Source: Sphaerochaeta globosa str. Buddy
GTDB taxonomy: Bacteria; Spirochaetota; Spirochaetia; Sphaerochaetales; Sphaerochaetaceae
Reading direction: 5' to 3'
Assembly (NCBI RefSeq): GCF_000190435.1
Contig: NC_015152.1
Location: 1,990,458-2,054,457 of the forward strand
Length of the DNA stretch: 64,000 nt
The notes beneath the pieces are model-generated. The model was not told where the DNA came from. It did not search any database and saw only the letters and a list, made by a program, of their open reading frames with translations. Below, piece after piece: positions 1 to 8,832 of this stretch. A program made the position numbers and the translations under genes. How positions within the stretch are numbered: the stretch's first letter is position 1; every line of letters starts with the position of its first letter.

Positions 1-2294
1 CCGCTGGCATCCTTCTCCCCAAGCTCCATCTTGCGGACGGTAAGAATGTTTTTGTCAAAACTCTCAGGATTTGCAAGGAAGATGAACGGAATATTCTCTT
101 TCTTTGCAAGTGCGTATTCTTCGTGGTCGGCAGGCATTTCAGCTTCGGTTCGTCGATAAATGACCGATACCTTCTCAACCCCTGGAACACGAAGGGCTGC
201 ACGTGCACTGTCCATGGCGGTGTTTCCACCTCCGACAACAACGACGTTTTTGCCAAGGCTCAGGGAAGACGGATCCTTACGGAAAGCGGAAAGGAACGAA
301 AGCGACGGCCTTACTCGGCTTCTATCACCGCTCAAGGGAATATCGTTGTCCACTTCACTGCCGATGGCATAGAAGATATACGAGTATCCCTCATCCCTGA
401 GGGCCTGGACGGTCATCTCTTTTGTGTCTACACCAAAGTTGAACTGCACCCCATGGGCCTTGATGAACTGGATATCACTCTCGATGGCTTCAACAGGAAG
501 CCTGAATCCGGGAATGACATGACGGACCACTCCACCGGCACTCTCTTCTCGTTCAAAAACTGCGGTATCGAAACCGGCACGGGCAAGGAAGTATGCAGCA
601 GAAAGTCCGGCAGGTCCTGCTCCGACGACGGCGGCTTTGACCTCTGTCTTATCAGTCGGACCTTCCCATTGTTTCTTGAACTCCTCGAAACCGTTCTCCA
701 CGGCAATGCGCTTCATATCACGAATTTTCACAGCACCTTCATAGTCCATGCGGGTACAATGCAACTGGCACTGATGATCGCAGATATGAGCAGTGATGGC
801 GGGAAGTGCGTTCTTGTCGTAAATGAGAGCGAGTGCATCGCTGTAACGACCCTGGCCGACAAGCTGGACATACTCGGGTACATCCTGATGAATGGGGCAT
901 GCCACCTGACAGGGAGCGACATAGCAGTCAAACATCGGCAGCTTCTCGCCAATCTTGATTGTGTCATCCCCTCTAAAATCCTTCTCGATTTCATTGAAGG
1001 AACCAGAGCGTGCATCATTGGAAAGTTTCTCAAGCTTAGCAAGGTCGATACCACTCATATCCCAAGCCTTGCTCTTCTCAAGAGTCTGCACCATTTGCGT
1101 AAGACGGGTGTATCCACCGGGTTTGAGCATATCAGTTGCCAAGGTAATCGGCCTGATACCACTTTCAAAGAGACTCTTGACGGTAAAGGCGGTAGCCCCA
1201 CCACTGTAGGAGACGGGAAGCTTTCCCGCAAACTCCTTGCTCAACAGTGTTGCAACCGTGGTTGAAATCGGCAGCAGCGAGCGGCCGGACATATACATTT
1301 CATTGCCGCCCAACACACCTTGGTCATTGACTGACCCCAGGGTATTGGTCAACTTGACACCAAATCCGCGGCCTTCCCTTTTCGCAAGGTCCACAAGCCG
1401 GTGCAGCATTGCAATGGCATCGCCATACTGCAAGTCATGCTCAAAGTTTTCCCGAGTCAAGGTAATATAGGTGTAGCCGAGGTCATCCAGAATCTTGCGA
1501 ACCTGGTCGTAGCCCAGGAGCGTCGGATTAAGCTTTACAAAGGTGTCGACCTTCTTTTCGGTGAGCATATAGGTACAAATGGCTTCAATTTCCTTGGGAG
1601 GACAGCCATGCATGGTACTGAGTGTGGTGGATGGGCTGATGGTTGCACTGATTTTTGTGCTCAAACCCTTCAGTTTCTTTTCCAGTCCCTCCCACGGGGT
1701 ACCCTCGAAAATACCTTCATCGAGCAGGGCTTCCATTTCAGCAAGGTATTGATTGAACCGCTCGTCCTTATGGGCATCAATCATGCTGTCGATGTACTGT
1801 TGCATCTTCGCCGTCTTGATGCCTTCGAGATTGTAGCCTACAGACATATTGAAAATGAACGAGGGTTTCTCGAACTTTCCCTTGTGCATTGCAGCTTCCA
1901 AGAGATGCAGGATAATCCATGCTTTGGCATACTCATCCCAAGCTTTGGGAAGCGTGAACTCCGTCGACCACTCGACGTTGTACGCTTCATCACGGGCATC
2001 AATGCAAGGCTTGTCGATCTCCAAGGTATCCATGACCTGTACAGTCTTCAGCTCCATGAATCGACCGCCGACCAAGTAGCTGGCGATAATGTTCTGGGCA
2101 AGCTGGGTATGGGGACCGGCTGCAGGGCCGAGGGCGGTGCTGCAACTCTGATTGAATACCTTGATGCTCTTTTTCCCTGAATCCTGATAGAATTGCTCTT
2201 CGGCAATGCCAAAAATAGAATGATGATTTCGGTATTCACCGATAATACGACTGATAAGTTCCGAGAAGGGAACGGGGCGCATGATATCTCCCAT
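1..2294 (-). CDS. ygfK: YgfK-type putative selenate reductase / glutamate synthase-like oxidoreductase subunit (3' end cut by window)
   Basis: The minus-strand reading frame begins at 2294 with MGDIMRPVPF and continues with GPAAGPHTQLAQN and KTVQVMD, which I recognise from E. coli YgfK (start MGDIMRPIPF, same GPAAGPHTQLAQN block). About 764 codons are present; YgfK is about 1030 residues, so the C-terminal part lies outside the window. The family combines a dihydroorotate dehydrogenase-like N-terminal region, a GltD-like FAD/NAD(P) half and a C-terminal ferredoxin domain. It is linked to selenium-dependent molybdenum hydroxylase gene clusters; its reaction is not established. The start is preceded by AGGAAGGAGT. 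It diverges from the PLP enzyme gene at 2673. Confidence 0.9.
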   Translation of the reverse strand, partial: MGDIMRPVPFSELISRIIGEYRNHHSIFGIAEEQFYQDSGKKSIKVFNQSCSTALGPAAGPHTQLAQNIIASYLVGGRFMELKTVQVMDTLEIDKPCIDARDEAYNVEWSTEFTLPKAWDEYAKAWIILHLLEAAMHKGKFEKPSFIFNMSVGYNLEGIKTAKMQQYIDSMIDAHKDERFNQYLAEMEALLDEGIFEGTPWEGLEKKLKGLSTKISATISPSTTLSTMHGCPPKEIEAICTYMLTEKKVDTFVKLNPTLLGYDQVRKILDDLGYTYITLTRENFEHDLQYGDAIAMLHRLVDLAKREGRGFGVKLTNTLGSVNDQGVLGGNEMYMSGRSLLPISTTVATLLSKEFAGKLPVSYSGGATAFTVKSLFESGIRPITLATDMLKPGGYTRLTQMVQTLEKSKAWDMSGIDLAKLEKLSNDARSGSFNEIEKDFRGDDTIKIGEKLPMFDCYVAPCQVACPIHQDVPEYVQLVGQGRYSDALALIYDKNALPAITAHICDHQCQLHCTRMDYEGAVKIRDMKRIAVENGFEEFKKQWEGPTDKTEVKAAVVGAGPAGLSAAYFLARAGFDTAVFEREESAGGVVRHVIPGFRLPVEAIESDIQFIKAHGVQFNFGVDTKEMTVQALRDEGYSYIFYAIGSEVDNDIPLSGDRSRVRPSLSFLSAFRKDPSSLSLGKNVVVVGGGNTAMDSARAALRVPGVEKVSVIYRRTEAEMPADHEEYALAKKENIPFIFLANPESFDKNILTVRKMELGEKDAS

Positions 2295-2598
2295 ACTGAC
2301 TCCTTCCTAAAAGGTTAGTCGGGCATGCATCCCGACCCTTATTCATTCTAATCTAGATTGAAGAGAAGTCAATAAAAAATGCAACATTTCGCAACAAATT
2401 ATGCGTATATTTGTCTACAAACAGTTTGTGATACAAGTGAGTGGCTCCTCTTCCTTTTTGGAAGAATATCAAGGCACTCAAGGCGTTGAAAATAGAAATC
2501 CACTCTTCCAAAAAACGTACTTTTCGATAAAATATCAAATTCATACTACCACTTAACGCAAATTATATTCCAAAAATTCAACTTTCACGAATTATCGC

Positions 2599-2626
2599 TT
2601 TACATTTTACTTCTTTACGGTATACT
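2599..2626 (+). promoter_or_regulatory. sigma70-like promoter for the PLP-enzyme gene
   Basis: TTTACA (2599-2604), a 16-bp spacer and TATACT (2621-2626) lie about 45 bp upstream of the ATG at 2673, which has a GGAGG ribosome-binding site. The 380-bp divergent gap 2295-2672 is AT-rich and holds no gene I can support. Confidence 0.6.
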
Positions 2627-2672
2627 TGATTAATCGGAAAAAGCAACACAGTGTCACCACGGAGGATAAGAC

Positions 2673-4142
2673 ATGCTAATCAATTTGAATGTCAATAAAG
2701 AAGTACGGGCAAAAAATATCGAACGCTGCAGAGAAAAGGGAATTCTGCTTCCCACGTTCAAGCAGATGGTTGATCCCTCTACCGTACCTGAGGATGTCAA
2801 GGCAAAACTCTCCCATGTAGGTTTGTGGGATTTGGACAAGTCCAACCTCTTCAGGATTACCTGGAAAAACGAACCCACCAAAACCGGCGGTACCTTCGGT
2901 GGTGTCAACTATATTGAAGTTCCTCATGAACTAACTGGAGTGAAAGCTAGAATTCTGGCTCTCGTGGGCAAGTGGTTCCCAACCGGAGCTCATAAAGTCG
3001 GGGCAACCTATGGCTGTCTCGCCCCTGCCTTGGTCAGTGGCAATTTCGATTCAGTGAACCAGCAGGCTGTATGGCCTTCCACCGGCAACTATTGCCGCGG
3101 CGGCGCCTATAACAGCGCTCTTCTTGGTTGCAAATCCATCGCAATCCTCCCCGAGGAAATGAGCCAGGAGCGTTTTGCTTGGCTGAAGACGGTAGCCGGC
3201 GAAATCATTGCCACCCCCGGATGTGAATCCAATGTCAAGGAAATCTTTGACAAGTGCCACGAACTGGATGCAGAACGCGGTGCACATATTGTAATTTTCA
3301 ACCAATTCGAAGAGTTCGGCAACTACCTCTGGCATTACACCGTAACCGGCGGCTCAATTCTCGAGGTTCTTGAGAAGGATGAACAAGTGGCTGCCCAAAA
3401 TGTGCGTGGCTTTGTTTCAGCAACAGGTTCTGGTGGAACCCTTGCAGCCGGCGATGCCCTGAAGGACAAGTATCCACACCTTAAGATTGCAGCTAGTGAG
3501 GCTTTGCAGTGCCCGACGCTGCTTCGCAACGGGTTTGGCGGTCATAGGATTGAAGGTATCGGCGATAAGCACGTGCCTTGGGTCCACAACGTAAAGAACA
3601 CCGACATGGTCATCGCCGTTGACGATCAGGACTGCATGGATGTCTACCGCCTCTTCAATGAGCCGACCGGCATCGAATACCTGAAAAAGATGGGCGTATG
3701 TGAAGAGGATATTAAAAATCTCCCCCTCTACGGTATCAGCGGTATCGGAAACGTACTCGCTGCCATCAAAATGGCCAAGTACTACGAGATGGAAGAGGAT
3801 GATGTAATTTTCACTGTCCTGACCGATAGCTCTGAGATGTACACGTCCCGCCTCGCTGAACAGAACGAGATCCAGGGAGCCTTTGATGAGTACGCTGCAG
3901 TACGCGCCCTTGCCGGCTGTCTGCACCACCAGTCCATCGATGGGGCTCTTGAGCTCACGTATTACGAGAGACTGCGTGTACATAACCTCAAGTACTACAC
4001 CTGGGTTGAACAGCAGGGCAAGACGTATGAGGAGATTAATGCACAGTGGTACGACAAGAACTACTGGAAGCAGATTCCTGCCTACGCCGATAAAATTGAT
4101 GCTATGATTGAGGAATTCAACAAGGAAGTACTGGCCAAATAG
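2673..4142 (+). CDS. PLP-dependent fold-type II enzyme (cysteine synthase / threonine synthase superfamily)
   Basis: 489 residues starting at an ATG behind GGAGG. The segment PTGAHKVGATYG (about residue 108) matches the Schiff-base lysine region of fold-type II PLP enzymes; WPSTGNYCRGGAYNSALLG fits the following substrate loop; SATGSGGTLAAGDALK (around residue 250) is a glycine-rich phosphate-binding segment. At 489 residues it is longer than classical cysteine synthases (about 310), with an extended C-terminal region. The exact substrate cannot be told from sequence. It lies divergent to ygfK and upstream of a second PLP enzyme (4202), separated by a terminator hairpin, so amino-acid lyase/synthase chemistry linked to the YgfK pathway is an inference. 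Confidence 0.8.
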   Translation: MLINLNVNKEVRAKNIERCREKGILLPTFKQMVDPSTVPEDVKAKLSHVGLWDLDKSNLFRITWKNEPTKTGGTFGGVNYIEVPHELTGVKARILALVGKWFPTGAHKVGATYGCLAPALVSGNFDSVNQQAVWPSTGNYCRGGAYNSALLGCKSIAILPEEMSQERFAWLKTVAGEIIATPGCESNVKEIFDKCHELDAERGAHIVIFNQFEEFGNYLWHYTVTGGSILEVLEKDEQVAAQNVRGFVSATGSGGTLAAGDALKDKYPHLKIAASEALQCPTLLRNGFGGHRIEGIGDKHVPWVHNVKNTDMVIAVDDQDCMDVYRLFNEPTGIEYLKKMGVCEEDIKNLPLYGISGIGNVLAAIKMAKYYEMEEDDVIFTVLTDSSEMYTSRLAEQNEIQGAFDEYAAVRALAGCLHHQSIDGALELTYYERLRVHNLKYYTWVEQQGKTYEEINAQWYDKNYWKQIPAYADKIDAMIEEFNKEVLAK

Positions 4143-4159
4143 ACCAGTTCAGACGAGTA

Positions 4160-4187
4160 ATGCCGGGCCTTGTGTCCGGCATTTTTT
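4160..4187 (+). terminator. intrinsic terminator between the two PLP-enzyme genes
   Basis: ATGCCGG, a 9-base loop and CCGGCAT form a strong GC stem followed by a run of T. It ends only a few bases before the RBS of the next gene, so it may act as an attenuator rather than a full stop. Confidence 0.85.
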
Positions 4188-4201
4188 CTTACGGAGGATG
4201 T

Positions 4202-5425
4202 ATGCGTTTTACCTATGAGTGTTGTGATTGCCACACCGTCTATGAAACGGATGAAGTATTCTATCAATGTCCGAAGTGTGCCCATGAGAATGATGGGACA
4301 TCTTTTCCAAAAGGCAATGTCATTGTCAAGCTCAACCAGGATGACCTAAAGGCGTTGCAAGGCAAAGAACATGTCAGCATGTATGACTTTTTCCCCTACC
4401 CGGTTCCCACTCCCGAAGTGTATCCGGTAGGAGGCACCCCACTTGCAAAACCTCTGCGTCTTGGCAAAAAATATGGATTGAAGAACATCAGTTGCAAGCT
4501 TGACAGCGCCCTACCCTCCGGTTCATTCAAGGACAGGGCCAGTCAGTTGATCGCAGCCCAAGCAATCGCCCACAAGCAGCACAAAATAGCTCTGGCATCC
4601 ACTGGAAATGCCGGCGCTGCAATGAGTTGTGCAGGTGCAGCCTATGGACTTGAGATAATCCTATTCGTTCCTGCTACCGCACCGATCAACAAGCTTATGC
4701 AGAGTGTCCTCTACGGGGCTACCGTTGTTCCGGTGAAGGGCTCCTACGACGATGCGTTTGCTCTCTCCATTGCCTATACCAAGGAGTTTGGGGGTATTAA
4801 CCGCAATACTGCGTACAACCCGATGACCATCGAAGGGAAGAAGAGTGTCTCTATCGAACTCTTTGAGCAAATGGGAAGAAGCGTGCCTGATGTTGTATAT
4901 GTTTCGGTGGGTGACGGATGCATCTTTGCAGGAGTCTACAAGGGCTTTTATGACTTGAAGGAAGCTGGACTCATCAAGAAAATCCCGCATCTGGTATGTG
5001 CACAAAGCAAGCAGAGCAATGCAATCAGCAGGGCATGGAAAACCGGCGATTTCTCAAATCTTGCAAAAGCTACCACCCGTGCCGACTCCATCAGTGTTGA
5101 AAGTCCTGCAAACGGCCGCATGGCAGTCCGGTATATCAACGAAAGTGAAGGCTGGGCGACGGAAGTGGATGACAAGCAAATTCTTGCTGCACAGCTTGAG
5201 TTGGCCAAGGAAGCCGGAATTTTTGTTGAACCTGCGGCTGCATGTGCCTGGGCGGCATTGGCAGCAGACAGCGAAATGCTTGTCAAACGGTTTGGATCGG
5301 AAGTGAAGGTATGTACTTTGCTGACAGGGACCGGATTCAAGGATATGGCTGTTTTCCAAGGTACGGTTTCCATTCCAGAATCCATTGAGAATAGTGTTGA
5401 GGCTGTTCAAAAGCGATTCAAGTAA
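4202..5425 (+). CDS. thrC: threonine synthase-like PLP enzyme with N-terminal zinc ribbon
   Basis: 407 residues from the ATG at 4202, which follows GGAGG; in-frame codons further upstream lie inside a terminator and are not used. N-terminal Cys pairs (YECCDC and YQCPKC) make a rubredoxin-like zinc ribbon. LPSGSFKDRAS (around residue 115) carries the PLP lysine in the SFKDR motif of threonine synthases; STGNAGAAMSC follows; CTLLTGTGFKD near the C-terminus is the expected TG-rich cofactor segment. Threonine synthase converts O-phosphohomoserine to threonine. Related enzymes such as cysteate synthase share these motifs, so the assignment is to the family rather than proven activity. Confidence 0.8.
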   Translation: MRFTYECCDCHTVYETDEVFYQCPKCAHENDGTSFPKGNVIVKLNQDDLKALQGKEHVSMYDFFPYPVPTPEVYPVGGTPLAKPLRLGKKYGLKNISCKLDSALPSGSFKDRASQLIAAQAIAHKQHKIALASTGNAGAAMSCAGAAYGLEIILFVPATAPINKLMQSVLYGATVVPVKGSYDDAFALSIAYTKEFGGINRNTAYNPMTIEGKKSVSIELFEQMGRSVPDVVYVSVGDGCIFAGVYKGFYDLKEAGLIKKIPHLVCAQSKQSNAISRAWKTGDFSNLAKATTRADSISVESPANGRMAVRYINESEGWATEVDDKQILAAQLELAKEAGIFVEPAAACAWAALAADSEMLVKRFGSEVKVCTLLTGTGFKDMAVFQGTVSIPESIENSVEAVQKRFK

Positions 5426-5530
5426 AGGATTAATGGGAGCAAGCAGCATCAATTCATGCCGCTTGCTCTCTTCACCTTTGACAAAAGAGTCTGCTTACAG
5501 TACCTTTTGTTCTGTGATGAGGAGATTTGC

Positions 5531-5998
5531 ATGCAGAGCTTTCTAATCGGTCTTGGTATCGGAGTAGTACTGGCTATCGTCCTCGTGGTAATCATGTCCG
5601 TCAAGCGGCATCAGGAAAACCTTGCAGTCAGCAAGGAAACCGAGCGATTGAAGCGGATGTTGACCGACCGCATGGATTTAGAAAGTGACGGCCTTTCCAA
5701 GCTGAAGGAACAGAACGAAGATTTGAAAAAGCAGAATGAGAATCTACGAATCACGTTGGGCACCTACTCACAAAAACCGGGTCGCAAGGAAGTTGCCCGA
5801 TTGCATGTGTATCAACTTGCAGTCGATCGCCTTACGATCAATAGTCCCGGCTTTGGGGCAGCTTGGCAGGCAGCTTTGAAAGAAAGTGAGGATGAGTTCC
5901 AGAAAACCTATGTTGGGGTGCAACCGTTCATCAAGCGCTTGATTCCGATCAAGACCGATGCAGCAGTCCTGCCTCAGACGGTGGATACCCAAGACTGA
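5531..5998 (+). CDS. small membrane-anchored coiled-coil protein, unknown function
   Basis: 155 residues. The ATG at 5531 follows GAGGAG; longer in-frame extensions lack an RBS. Residues 1-22 form one hydrophobic N-terminal segment (FLIGLGIGVVLAIVLVVIM), then a charged heptad-like stretch (about 28-75; KLKEQNEDLKKQNENL) that should form a coiled coil, then a compact C-terminal part with no motif I recognise. It is host DNA, just upstream of tRNA-Leu. Confidence 0.75.
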   Translation: MQSFLIGLGIGVVLAIVLVVIMSVKRHQENLAVSKETERLKRMLTDRMDLESDGLSKLKEQNEDLKKQNENLRITLGTYSQKPGRKEVARLHVYQLAVDRLTINSPGFGAAWQAALKESEDEFQKTYVGVQPFIKRLIPIKTDAAVLPQTVDTQD

Positions 5999-6007
5999 TA
6001 CATACTT

Positions 6008-6091
6008 GCCGAAATGGTGGAATAGGTAGACACAAGGGACTTAAAATCCCTTGCTCGCAAGGGCGTACGGGTTCAAGTCCCGTTTTCGGCA
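6008..6091 (+). tRNA. tRNA-Leu (anticodon UAA)
   Basis: The acceptor GCCGAAA pairs with TTTCGGC and the discriminator is A. The anticodon stem AGGGA/TCCCT encloses CTTAAAA, giving anticodon TAA. There is a long type II variable arm and the T-loop GGTTCAAGTCC. CCA is not encoded. The 3' half of the T-arm and the acceptor strand form the phage attachment core, so the gene stays intact after integration. Confidence 0.97.
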
Positions 6092-6093
6092 AA
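6079..6093 (+). other. attL core
   Basis: CCCGTTTTCGGCAAA, overlapping the 3' end of tRNA-Leu; repeated exactly at 59312-59326. Confidence 0.93.
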
Positions 6094-6143
6094 GTTCCTA
6101 TTACTTAATTTATTATATTACATAGAAATAAAATTGCACAGTT

Positions 6144-6205
6144 GAGTACAAGTGTACTTTTGTGTACATTTTATTGTTTACAAACGTTAAGTTTTTACTC
6201 ATAAT
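6144..6205 (+). promoter_or_regulatory. integrase promoter and candidate integrase arm sites
   Basis: GTGTAC-type repeats occur at 6145-6157 and 6162-6169, and GTGTACATT recurs near attR at 59181-59189, as expected of arm-type integrase sites. TTTACA (6177-6182), a 17-bp spacer and CATAAT (6200-6205) form a promoter whose predicted start is at or next to the integrase ATG (6212). No good Shine-Dalgarno is visible, so the mRNA may be leaderless. Confidence 0.5.
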
Positions 6206-6211
6206 CGGGGC

Positions 6212-7510
6212 ATGGAAACCAAGAAAGAAAAATTCAGCATTACCCAGAGAAAAGGTCGATGCATTCAGGTCATGTTCGATGGAACTGATAAGTGGGTCTC
6301 TTCGGGTTGTTCAACGAAGAAGGATGCAACCCTTTGGGCAGAAGCCCAACTTAGGAACAAAAGCGATTTCCTGCAGAAACCTGCCCACGAAGACTTTAAA
6401 TTGGTCAGAAGAAGAGGACGCAACATACAAGTGCAATTCAAGGGGTCTGATTCCTGGATATCCTCAGGTTACTCTGACGAATTGAACGCAACGTTGTGGG
6501 CACAAAATCGGGTTAGGGAGAATAAAAGCAAGGACATAACTTTTGGGGAATTCTCCGAAAACTTTTACACCAGAACTGACGAGAGGTCTTTCAGAGCAAA
6601 AAATATGAGGAAGAACCGTCATTACGAAAATCACTATTACTATTCAATGGACGGAAGATATCGCAATTACATCCTGCCAATATTCAAAGACCTCTACATG
6701 AGGAACATTGACCACATGATGATTGATGAGTGGTTTGTTTCTATAAGGAAAGCTACGAGCGGTGAAAAGATGGCTACCAATTCAATGAATAAAATCCTCA
6801 TGTGCCTTTCCAATATCATGAAAGAAGCAGTGAATGTAGGTATAATTGACACCAATCCCTGCAGTAAGGTTGACAAGATTTCAGAAGATTCGAATCCACG
6901 TCAGCCATTCACTGAAGAAGAAATGTTGATTATGTTTCCAGATTTTGACCACAAGGCAATTTGGGTTTGGGGTGGTCTTATGTGGGCTAGTTATTTTCAT
7001 ATCATGAAATGCACAGGATTCAGACCGGGTGAAATTGCTGGATTAACGAGAGATAATTATTACCGTGAGCTTGGAGGAATCTATACCTCTCAATCCGTCA
7101 ACAGTTTTACCAAGAATGTAGTTAAACGTATCAAAACTACCGATAAAGGCATAAAAGCAAAGATTGGATTGCTTTCAGACCAATGCTGCAGGTTGTTAGA
7201 TTTACACATTGCAAGAATGCCAAAAGATCAAGAATTCCTATTCAGGGTGGAGACTGGATATGTTACAGCCTTTACATCACAAAAGCATTTCAAATCGTTT
7301 GCCACAAAAGCGGGCATAGAACTCAATGGGCGAACTCAGTACAGTTTGAGACACACATTCCAAACGATGATTGCAGGTGAAGTTGAGAAGAGCCATGTTG
7401 AGGAGCTGATGGGTCATACAAAGTATCGACAAGACTATGACCACCGTGCCGGTAAAAAACGACTTGAACAGCTCCAAGGCCTCCGGGATAGGCTCAGCAA
7501 CATTATCTAA
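6212..7510 (+). CDS. int: tyrosine recombinase / phage integrase with duplicated N-terminal module
   Basis: 432 residues. Catalytic-domain motifs: the first Arg in CTGFRPGEIAGL (about 272), SLRHTF (about 379-384) giving the second Arg and a His, MGHTK (His about 401) and the nucleophile Tyr in DYDHR (about 409). Residues about 4-50 and 58-104 are a tandem duplication of one module (RKGRCIQVMFDGTDKWVSSG aligns with RRGRNIQVQFKGSDSWISSG; ATLWA follows in both), probably an arm-site-binding domain. The core-binding helical domain follows (about 107-230). The gene reads away from attL, and its last four bases overlap the convergent gene 7507-7998. Confidence 0.95.
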   Translation: METKKEKFSITQRKGRCIQVMFDGTDKWVSSGCSTKKDATLWAEAQLRNKSDFLQKPAHEDFKLVRRRGRNIQVQFKGSDSWISSGYSDELNATLWAQNRVRENKSKDITFGEFSENFYTRTDERSFRAKNMRKNRHYENHYYYSMDGRYRNYILPIFKDLYMRNIDHMMIDEWFVSIRKATSGEKMATNSMNKILMCLSNIMKEAVNVGIIDTNPCSKVDKISEDSNPRQPFTEEEMLIMFPDFDHKAIWVWGGLMWASYFHIMKCTGFRPGEIAGLTRDNYYRELGGIYTSQSVNSFTKNVVKRIKTTDKGIKAKIGLLSDQCCRLLDLHIARMPKDQEFLFRVETGYVTAFTSQKHFKSFATKAGIELNGRTQYSLRHTFQTMIAGEVEKSHVEELMGHTKYRQDYDHRAGKKRLEQLQGLRDRLSNII

Positions 7511-7998
7511 TCCCAGACAAATGGCGTTCCAAATTTTTCCCAATGCTCCTTCAGGTAGTGCGTCAAGAACAGCAGGTCGGAGCATGGGGGTAGCTTTTGC
7601 CGGAGCATCATGGAAATTTCGTCATCCATAATTTCGGAAGCTTCTTCCATAATAAAATTCTTGGACATTAGCATTGTATATGAACGGGTGAAATAATCCG
7701 AACAACCACCTTTCACTGATAACACAAGGTCGAAGAAAGCGTAGAGCGGCAGCCCATCCTGAGCATTGTAAAAAGCTTCTTCAATATGAATCTCTTCAGC
7801 CAGCTCATCTTCATAATGTGAAAAAGTCGCATAGCAATCATTCAAAGTCAGTATGGAATATTCTTCATCAGCAAGGAGAACTATTCGATCCTGCCCATCC
7901 TTGCTTTCAAGCTCTCTTGCATGAGTATCTGCTTCCAGCCACTTGCGAGAATTCCGGGAATTGAATAATTGCTGGATGCAAGTATCGTTTTTGTTCAA
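7507..7998 (-). CDS. hypothetical phage protein
   Basis: 163 acidic residues from a TTG at 7998 behind GGGGGAG. No domain recognised. It is the last gene of the minus-strand early region and converges on the integrase with a 4-bp overlap. It has its own upstream gap (7999-8206) with AT-rich promoter-like sequence and a palindrome, so it may be transcribed separately from the early operon. Confidence 0.6.
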   Translation of the reverse strand: MNKNDTCIQQLFNSRNSRKWLEADTHARELESKDGQDRIVLLADEEYSILTLNDCYATFSHYEDELAEEIHIEEAFYNAQDGLPLYAFFDLVLSVKGGCSDYFTRSYTMLMSKNFIMEEASEIMDDEISMMLRQKLPPCSDLLFLTHYLKEHWEKFGTPFVWD

Positions 7999-8144
7999 GT
8001 TGCTCCCCCACTTTTTGATTGCGCTCTACTATAATATAGTAATGCAGAATAGTCCCATACTATTTTTATGCAGTCAATCGCACATAAAATATATGTATGG
8101 GTTATTTGGGGGAAAACCTGTTCAAAGGGGTGGAGCAAGGTTGC

Positions 8145-8159
8145 CATGACATTGTCATG
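8145..8159. promoter_or_regulatory. perfect 15-bp palindrome, candidate operator
   Basis: CATGACA, one T, TGTCATG. It lies in the 208-bp gap between two minus-strand genes that also holds the palindrome ACTATAATATAGT near 8031-8043. A second, partial CATGACA-like half follows at 8157. The binding protein is unknown. Confidence 0.4.
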
Positions 8160-8206
8160 ACATGCAACTGCTTTAGTCGTTTCATATCTAGATCAAGAAA
8201 ATCTGC

Positions 8207-8428
8207 CTAAAGGATATACCTTCGCATTTCCCTAAGCTCCTGAACCGTCTCTGCTTCACTGGAATGCCAATCAAGGGTGGTGTACCCGTCCTTGAGTGTG
8301 CAACCATCATTGATGCGGTCAAGGATGACTTTCTTGTTCACGCCATACGCAATGGCGGCATCCGCAATCGATTCGAATACCCAGGTGTCCCTTTTCTCGA
8401 ATGCAATCACGGGAATTGCCCTATGCAA
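8207..8428 (-). CDS. small NUMOD1/HTH-like DNA-binding phage protein
   Basis: 73 residues. The start is probably TTG at 8428 behind AGAGG. The stretch WVFESIADAAIAYGVNKKV followed by ILDRINDG resembles the short helix-turn-helix repeat (NUMOD1-like) found attached to homing endonucleases and in small phage proteins, with no nuclease domain attached here. A role in DNA binding is inferred; recombination directionality or regulation is possible because of its position near the integrase. Confidence 0.6.
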   Translation of the reverse strand: MHRAIPVIAFEKRDTWVFESIADAAIAYGVNKKVILDRINDGCTLKDGYTTLDWHSSEAETVQELREMRRYIL

Positions 8429-8463
8429 CCCTTAGTACCTCTTTGATGTAGATAAAGCCCATC

Positions 8464-8832
8464 TTACGACAGGCTGGATTTATTGGTCTTGCCGTGGAGA
8501 TACCCACGGCTTCTGTTGAAAGCGATCTTCTCAGCGATATGCTTCTGCAGGTCTATTCCAAGATAACCGCAGATTGTAGCAACCCTCATCACAGTATCGG
8601 CAAGCTCATCTTCCAGAGAATCCTTGACGTACTTAATAAAAGCTTCGTTACCCTTGCCAACCTCACAATACTTCTGATAGTCAGCCCTCTTGCCAGCAAC
8701 GCTGGCATAGAGAGCCTCATCAACCTCACCATGAACCTCGTCAAGAAGCTTTTGTATATCCATATTCTTTCTGATGAAGCCATGAGTGAGAGCATGTCCA
8801 AAGCATTTATCTTGGAGCTGCTTTACTGTCAT
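8464..8832 (-). CDS. MazG-like nucleotide pyrophosphohydrolase
   Basis: 122 residues. LDEVHGEVDEAL (about 29-40) and EDELADTVMRVATICGYLG (about 75-93) fit the paired acidic motifs (ExxE and ExxD) of the all-alpha NTP-PPase/MazG fold. It is short, as in single-domain phage MazG proteins, which hydrolyse NTPs or dNTPs and can shift the nucleotide pool or blunt (p)ppGpp-linked stress. The start overlaps the stop of the upstream gene by 4 bp, so the two are translationally coupled. Confidence 0.72.
   Translation of the reverse strand: MTVKQLQDKCFGHALTHGFIRKNMDIQKLLDEVHGEVDEALYASVAGKRADYQKYCEVGKGNEAFIKYVKDSLEDELADTVMRVATICGYLGIDLQKHIAEKIAFNRSRGYLHGKTNKSSLS

Noticed and set aside
123-2180. long plus-strand reading frames
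   Set aside because: They are shadows of the ygfK minus-strand frame, whose translation is clearly homologous to YgfK.
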